A stretch of DNA of 45,085 nt from CAZABP01 sp964483245 (GTDB lineage: Bacteria > Planctomycetota > UBA1135 > UBA2386). Shown here piece after piece: positions 42,304 to 45,085 of this stretch; within the stretch, counting starts at the first letter, position 1; the number at the start of each line of letters is the position of its first letter. The notes beneath the pieces were generated by a model. It saw only the letters and a list, made by a program, of their open reading frames with translations, did not search any database and had not been told where the DNA came from. Position numbers and translations under genes: made by a program. Location of the stretch: assembly GCA_964483245.1 (NCBI GenBank), contig CAZABP010000039.1:1-45085 (forward strand). Reading direction: 5' to 3'.

Positions 42304-44352
42304 ATGCACTCCCTCGGCCGCTTCGACGTCGCGGTCGCCGGCGGCGGCTTCGCCGGCGTCGCCTGCGCACGCCGCCTCGAACGACTGCTGCCGAAGCCGT
42401 ACCGCATCGCGCTGGTCAGCAGCGAGAACTACTTCCTGTTCCAGCCGCTGCTGCCGGAGGTCGTCGGTGCGAGCCTCGAGCCGACGCATGTCGTCAGTCC
42501 GCTGCGCCATCTGCTGAAGCGCACCCACATCCTGCGCGCCGAAGTCACCGGGATCGAGCTGCCGGCCGGTGACGGCGCGATCCAGCTGCACTGCGCAGTC
42601 GACGACCTGACCCGGATCCCGCTGCAGACTGACCGGCTCGTGCTGGCCCTCGGCAGCGTCGTCGACGTGGGCCGCTTTCCGGGCATGGCCGAGCACGCGC
42701 TGCTGATGAAGAGCGTCGGGGACGCGCTGGCGCTGCGCGACCGCGCCATCGAACGCCTGGAACGCGCGGCGGTCGAACCGGACCCGGCGCAACGCGCCGG
42801 CTGGCTGCAGTTCGTCGTGGTCGGTGCCGGCTTCAGCGGCGTCGAGACGGCCGCCGAGCTGCACGACCTGCTGCGCGCAGTGCGCCGCTACTACCCGCCG
42901 CTGCAGCGGATCGAGCCGAGCGTCACGGTCGTCGAAGCGACCGACCGCGTCCTGCCGGAACTGGACCCGCGTCTCGCGGCGCATGCGCAGCGCGTGCTGG
43001 CGCGGCGCGGCGTGCGGTTCGAACTGCAGGCGCCGGTGCGCGCGGTCGCGGCGGAAGGCGTGCATCTCGCCGACGGGCGGTTGCTGCCGGCGCGGACTGT
43101 CGTCTGCACGATCGGCAACTCGCCGCACGCCGTGCTGCGCGCGCTCGGACTGCGGCTCGAGCGCGGCCGGCTCTGCGTCGAGCCGACGCTGCGCGTGCCG
43201 GGGCAGCACCAGCTGTGGGCGATCGGCGATTGCGCCCAGGTCCCCGACGGCCACGGCGGAATCGCGCCGCCGACGGCTCAGTTCGCGACGCGGCAAGGGG
43301 ATCGCGCAGCACGCAACCTGGCCGCTGCGATGGCCGGGCGCGCCGAGCGTCCGTTCCGCCATCGCAGCCTCGGGCAGCTCGCGAGCCTCGGGCACTTCCA
43401 GGCGGTCGCCGCGCTCGGCCGGTTGCGCGTGACCGGGATCTTCGCGTGGTGGCTGTGGCGGACGGTCTACCTGCTGAAGCTGCCGCGCCTGGACCGCAAG
43501 CTGCGTGTCGTCGTCGACTGGACGCTGCGGCTGTTCTTCCCGCGCGACCTGACGGTGATCTCGCCCAGGCGTTCGCAGCCGGTGACGCACCTGCACCTGC
43601 AACGGGACGAGATCCTGTTCCGCCAGGGGGATCCGAGCACGGCGTTCTACGTCGTCGCCGACGGCGCGATCGAGCTGACGCAGCGCGACGGGGCCGGCCG
43701 TGTGCTGCTGCAGGAGACGCTGCGCAGCGGCGACCACTTCGGGGAAGGCTCGCTGCTCGGCAAGCGCACGCGGCAGACGACCGCGCGCGCCCTCGAGCCG
43801 ACGACGGTGCTCGCATTCGGCGCGTCCGGCTTCGACAGCGTCGTCGGCCGGTTCCGCCGGCTGCGCGAGCTGTTGCAGCGCACCTCCACGCGCTTCCGCC
43901 CGGCCAGCGAGCTGCTGGCGCGCGATCCAGGCGCGGCCTGGCTCGAGCGGCCGGTCGGCGAGGTCATGCGCAGCCCGGCGGTGACCCTCGGACCGACGGC
44001 GACGCTCGGCGAGGCCCTCGCTGCCGGCGACGAACATGGGTTCGCGTCGTTCCCGGTCGTGGGCGCCGATGGCGCCCTGCTCGGGATCTGCACGCGGACC
44101 GATCTGCATGCGGCGCTGGCCCGCGGCCTCGGCCTGCGCGAGCGGGTGACGGAGTTCTGCACCGCGCAGGTCCGCACGGTCGAGGCGGGCGCGCCAGCCC
44201 GGCTCGCGCTCGAACGGATGCGCCGGCACGACGTGAAGCGCCTCGTGGTCGTCGACTCCGCGGGGCGCGTGGCCGGGATCGTGAGTCTGCGCGACCTGCT
44301 GCCGGGTCCCCGGCCGGTCGCACGTGGGGCCTCGCGCGAGTCCGCCCGGTAA
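42304..44352 (+). CDS. Type II NADH dehydrogenase fused to cNMP-binding-like and CBS domains
   Basis: 682 residues, three parts. The first 420 residues are an NDH-2-type flavoprotein that passes electrons from NADH to quinone without pumping protons. It has the FAD motif VAGGGFAG (13-18), the NADH motif VVGAGFSGVETAAEL (174-179), WAIGDCAQV and PPTAQFATRQG, then a hydrophobic membrane-touching stretch (FAWWLWRTVYLLKLP). Residues about 425-530 form a cyclic-nucleotide-binding (CAP effector) fold, with LFRQGDPSTAFYVVADGAIE and SGDHFGEGSLLG. Residues 550-680 are two CBS motifs (VGEVMRSPAVTLG, FASFPVVG, DVKRLVVVD), which usually bind adenine nucleotides. The tail is likely to tune enzyme activity to nucleotide or energy state. 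The phosphate-cassette Arg of true cNMP sites (GExA.R) is not evident. Confidence 0.9.
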   Translation: MHSLGRFDVAVAGGGFAGVACARRLERLLPKPYRIALVSSENYFLFQPLLPEVVGASLEPTHVVSPLRHLLKRTHILRAEVTGIELPAGDGAIQLHCAVDDLTRIPLQTDRLVLALGSVVDVGRFPGMAEHALLMKSVGDALALRDRAIERLERAAVEPDPAQRAGWLQFVVVGAGFSGVETAAELHDLLRAVRRYYPPLQRIEPSVTVVEATDRVLPELDPRLAAHAQRVLARRGVRFELQAPVRAVAAEGVHLADGRLLPARTVVCTIGNSPHAVLRALGLRLERGRLCVEPTLRVPGQHQLWAIGDCAQVPDGHGGIAPPTAQFATRQGDRAARNLAAAMAGRAERPFRHRSLGQLASLGHFQAVAALGRLRVTGIFAWWLWRTVYLLKLPRLDRKLRVVVDWTLRLFFPRDLTVISPRRSQPVTHLHLQRDEILFRQGDPSTAFYVVADGAIELTQRDGAGRVLLQETLRSGDHFGEGSLLGKRTRQTTARALEPTTVLAFGASGFDSVVGRFRRLRELLQRTSTRFRPASELLARDPGAAWLERPVGEVMRSPAVTLGPTATLGEALAAGDEHGFASFPVVGADGALLGICTRTDLHAALARGLGLRERVTEFCTAQVRTVEAGAPARLALERMRRHDVKRLVVVDSAGRVAGIVSLRDLLPGPRPVARGASRESAR

Positions 44353-44382
44353 TCCACCCGGCTGGGCGGCGGAGAAGCGGTG

Positions 44383-44412
44383 GGATCCGCGGGGATCGTT
44401 CTCCCCGGATCC
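44383..44412 (+). terminator. Hairpin after the NADH dehydrogenase gene
   Basis: GGATCC-GC-GGGGA (44383-44395) pairs with TCCCCGGATCC (44402-44412) around a 6-nt loop: 11 base pairs with a 2-nt bulge, starting 31 bp after the stop. No T-run follows, so termination efficiency is uncertain. Confidence 0.5.
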
Positions 44413-44473
44413 GGCGCAACCCGGCACGCGGTCCGAGCTAGCAGGCTGTGCAAAACATCCCAAGAGTTTGCGA

Positions 44474-44506
44474 TTGCATGCCCCTGGTCAGCCCCATATG
44501 TAGTGC
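44474..44506 (+). promoter_or_regulatory. Candidate nrdJ promoter with an NrdR-box-like site over the -10
   Basis: -35-like TTGCAT (44474-44479), 17-bp spacer, -10-like TATGTA (44497-44502). The overlapping sequence CCATATGTAGTG (44494-44505) matches much of the NrdR box core (CwATATaTwGtg), differing at about two positions. NrdR represses ribonucleotide reductase genes. Known sites usually come as a pair about 31 bp apart; I found no convincing second box. Confidence 0.35.
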
Positions 44507-44700
44507 CGCTCCCGTCTCCGAGACCCTCCGGACCCCGCACCCATGCGCACGGTCCGGACCCTCTCGAACCGGTCTTGGAGCAGGGACCCGCGGCGCGGGC
44601 TGCGGGTGCAACCGGTCAGGCAATCAGGGCTCCTCGCTGCCCCGCACTCGGCACGGAGGGTTGGGCGGCGGTGTCCCCCCACGCGACAGGAGGTAGCGGA
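44507..44700 (+). other. Long structured leader of nrdJ, no gene
   Basis: About 190 bp between the candidate promoter and the GTG start. It holds the perfect palindrome GGTCCGGACC (44551-44560), the hairpin CCCGC-GGC-GCGGG (near 44588-44600) and a strong ribosome-binding site, ACAGGAGG, 7 nt before the start. A leader of this length suggests RNA-level control. A cobalamin riboswitch would make sense for a B12-dependent enzyme, but its conserved blocks are not in the correct order. Confidence 0.45.
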
Positions 44701-45085
44701 GTGAAGATCCAGCGGCGGTTCACGAAGAAGGGGCAGTCCCCCTACCAGGGCATCGCATTCACGACCCGCACCTCGGAGATCCGCAACCCGGACGGATCCG
44801 TCGTGTTCCGCCTCGAGGGGATCGAGGTCCCCAGCCAGTGGAGCCAGGTCGCAACCGACATCCTGGCGCAGAAGTACTTCCGCAAGGCCGGCGTGCCGCA
44901 GCTCGACGCGAGCGGCCAGCCGCTCGTCGATGCCGACGGCAAGCCGGTGCTCGGTGGCGAGCATTCGAGCAAGCAGGTGTTCGACCGGCTCGCCGGGTGT
45001 TGGGCCCACTGGGGCGAGCGCTACGGCTACTTCGACGGCAAGGAGGACGCGCGCGCGTTCAACGACGAGCTGGCGTACATGCTGG
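44701..45085 (+). CDS. nrdJ: Adenosylcobalamin-dependent (class II) ribonucleotide reductase, N-terminal part
   Basis: Partial; runs off the right edge after 128 codons. The GTG start at 44701 has the best ribosome-binding site in the window. The class II enzyme makes deoxyribonucleotides using adenosylcobalamin instead of oxygen or a glycyl radical. The visible part, VKIQRRFTKKGQSPY, then FTTRTSEIRNPDGSVVF, SQVATDILAQKYFRKAGVP, SSKQVFDRLAGCWAHWG and YFDGKEDARAFNDELAYML, matches the start of NrdJ proteins, including the HSS-x-VFDRLAGCW block. Active-site Cys residues lie beyond the window. No ATP-cone is visible at the N-terminus. Confidence 0.95.
   Translation, partial: MKIQRRFTKKGQSPYQGIAFTTRTSEIRNPDGSVVFRLEGIEVPSQWSQVATDILAQKYFRKAGVPQLDASGQPLVDADGKPVLGGEHSSKQVFDRLAGCWAHWGERYGYFDGKEDARAFNDELAYML

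Noticed and set aside
44507..44700. Cobalamin riboswitch before nrdJ
   Set aside because: GGTGCAACC and GCTGCCCCGCACT resemble two conserved blocks, but the spacing between them is about 24 nt too long and the terminal GTCAGGAxACC-like block is not convincing.
1..45085. CRISPR arrays, tRNA and rRNA genes
   Set aside because: No regularly spaced repeats of 25-40 bp and no tRNA-like TTCGA arm/anticodon combinations or rRNA sequences were noticed in the intergenic gaps; this was a visual search only.

Overview
The window is about 45 kb of very GC-rich bacterial chromosome carrying mostly housekeeping genes. Several traits suggest a Planctomycetota genome. They are a double-length UvrA (also seen in the related Chlamydiae), many secreted or lipoprotein-type proteins with carboxypeptidase-regulatory-like, HEAT and FG-GAP repeats, a serine protease with a C-terminal domain I associate with planctomycete exoproteins, and a B12-dependent ribonucleotide reductase. 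The lineage is an inference; there is no rRNA here to prove it. No tRNA, rRNA, CRISPR array, integrase or insertion sequence was found.

Layout. (1) 1-2202, plus strand: 3' end of dxr, then rseP with four PDZ-like repeats. (2) 2215-7397, minus strand: two 838-residue paralogous lipoproteins produced by a tandem duplication whose edges are still readable, including a fossil of the rseP 3' end at 4810-4868. (3) 7465-11203: a UbiA-family prenyltransferase (+), an unknown 253-residue protein and a CCA-adding enzyme (-), and a small membrane-anchored unknown (+). (4) 11255-14775, minus strand: a TolC-like outer-membrane protein followed by a HEAT-repeat lipoprotein. (5) 14845-20079, plus strand: a 1744-residue DUF4011-helicase-nuclease protein of the type reported as the single-gene antiphage system Hhe, followed by short tandem repeats and a polypyrimidine tract. 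(6) 34324 down to 20240, minus strand: nine tightly packed or overlapping genes, uvrA (tandem fusion), XPB/ERCC3 helicase, Helicase_C_3-type partner, thiE, a signal-peptidase-like protein, thiL, tsaE, an ECF sigma factor and a membrane protein coupled to it. (7) 34591-39964: a GT39-like membrane glycosyltransferase (+), a secreted FG-GAP repeat protein (-) and a secreted trypsin-like protease (-). (8) 42218-40024, minus strand: a PBP4-type D-Ala-D-Ala carboxypeptidase translationally coupled to an inositol-monophosphatase-family enzyme. (9) 42304-44352, plus strand: a type II NADH dehydrogenase fused to a cyclic-nucleotide-binding-like domain and a CBS pair. (10) 44701 to the edge, plus strand: start of nrdJ behind a long structured leader.

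How the genes work together. The strongest functional unit is the repair cluster in region 6: damage-recognition UvrA, an XPB translocase and its partner are encoded with 4-bp and 1-bp gaps, which suggests shared expression. Thiamine (thiE, thiL) and t6A-tRNA (tsaE) genes lie downstream in the same run. A recurrent TAnnnn hexamer 6-11 nt before the start codon of seven genes suggests that leaderless transcription is common in this genome. The most notable items are the uvrA-XPB-partner operon, the Hhe-type protein with a transglutaminase-like segment and a codon-usage break at its nuclease domain, the fossil tandem duplication, and the NDH-2/CAP/CBS fusion.
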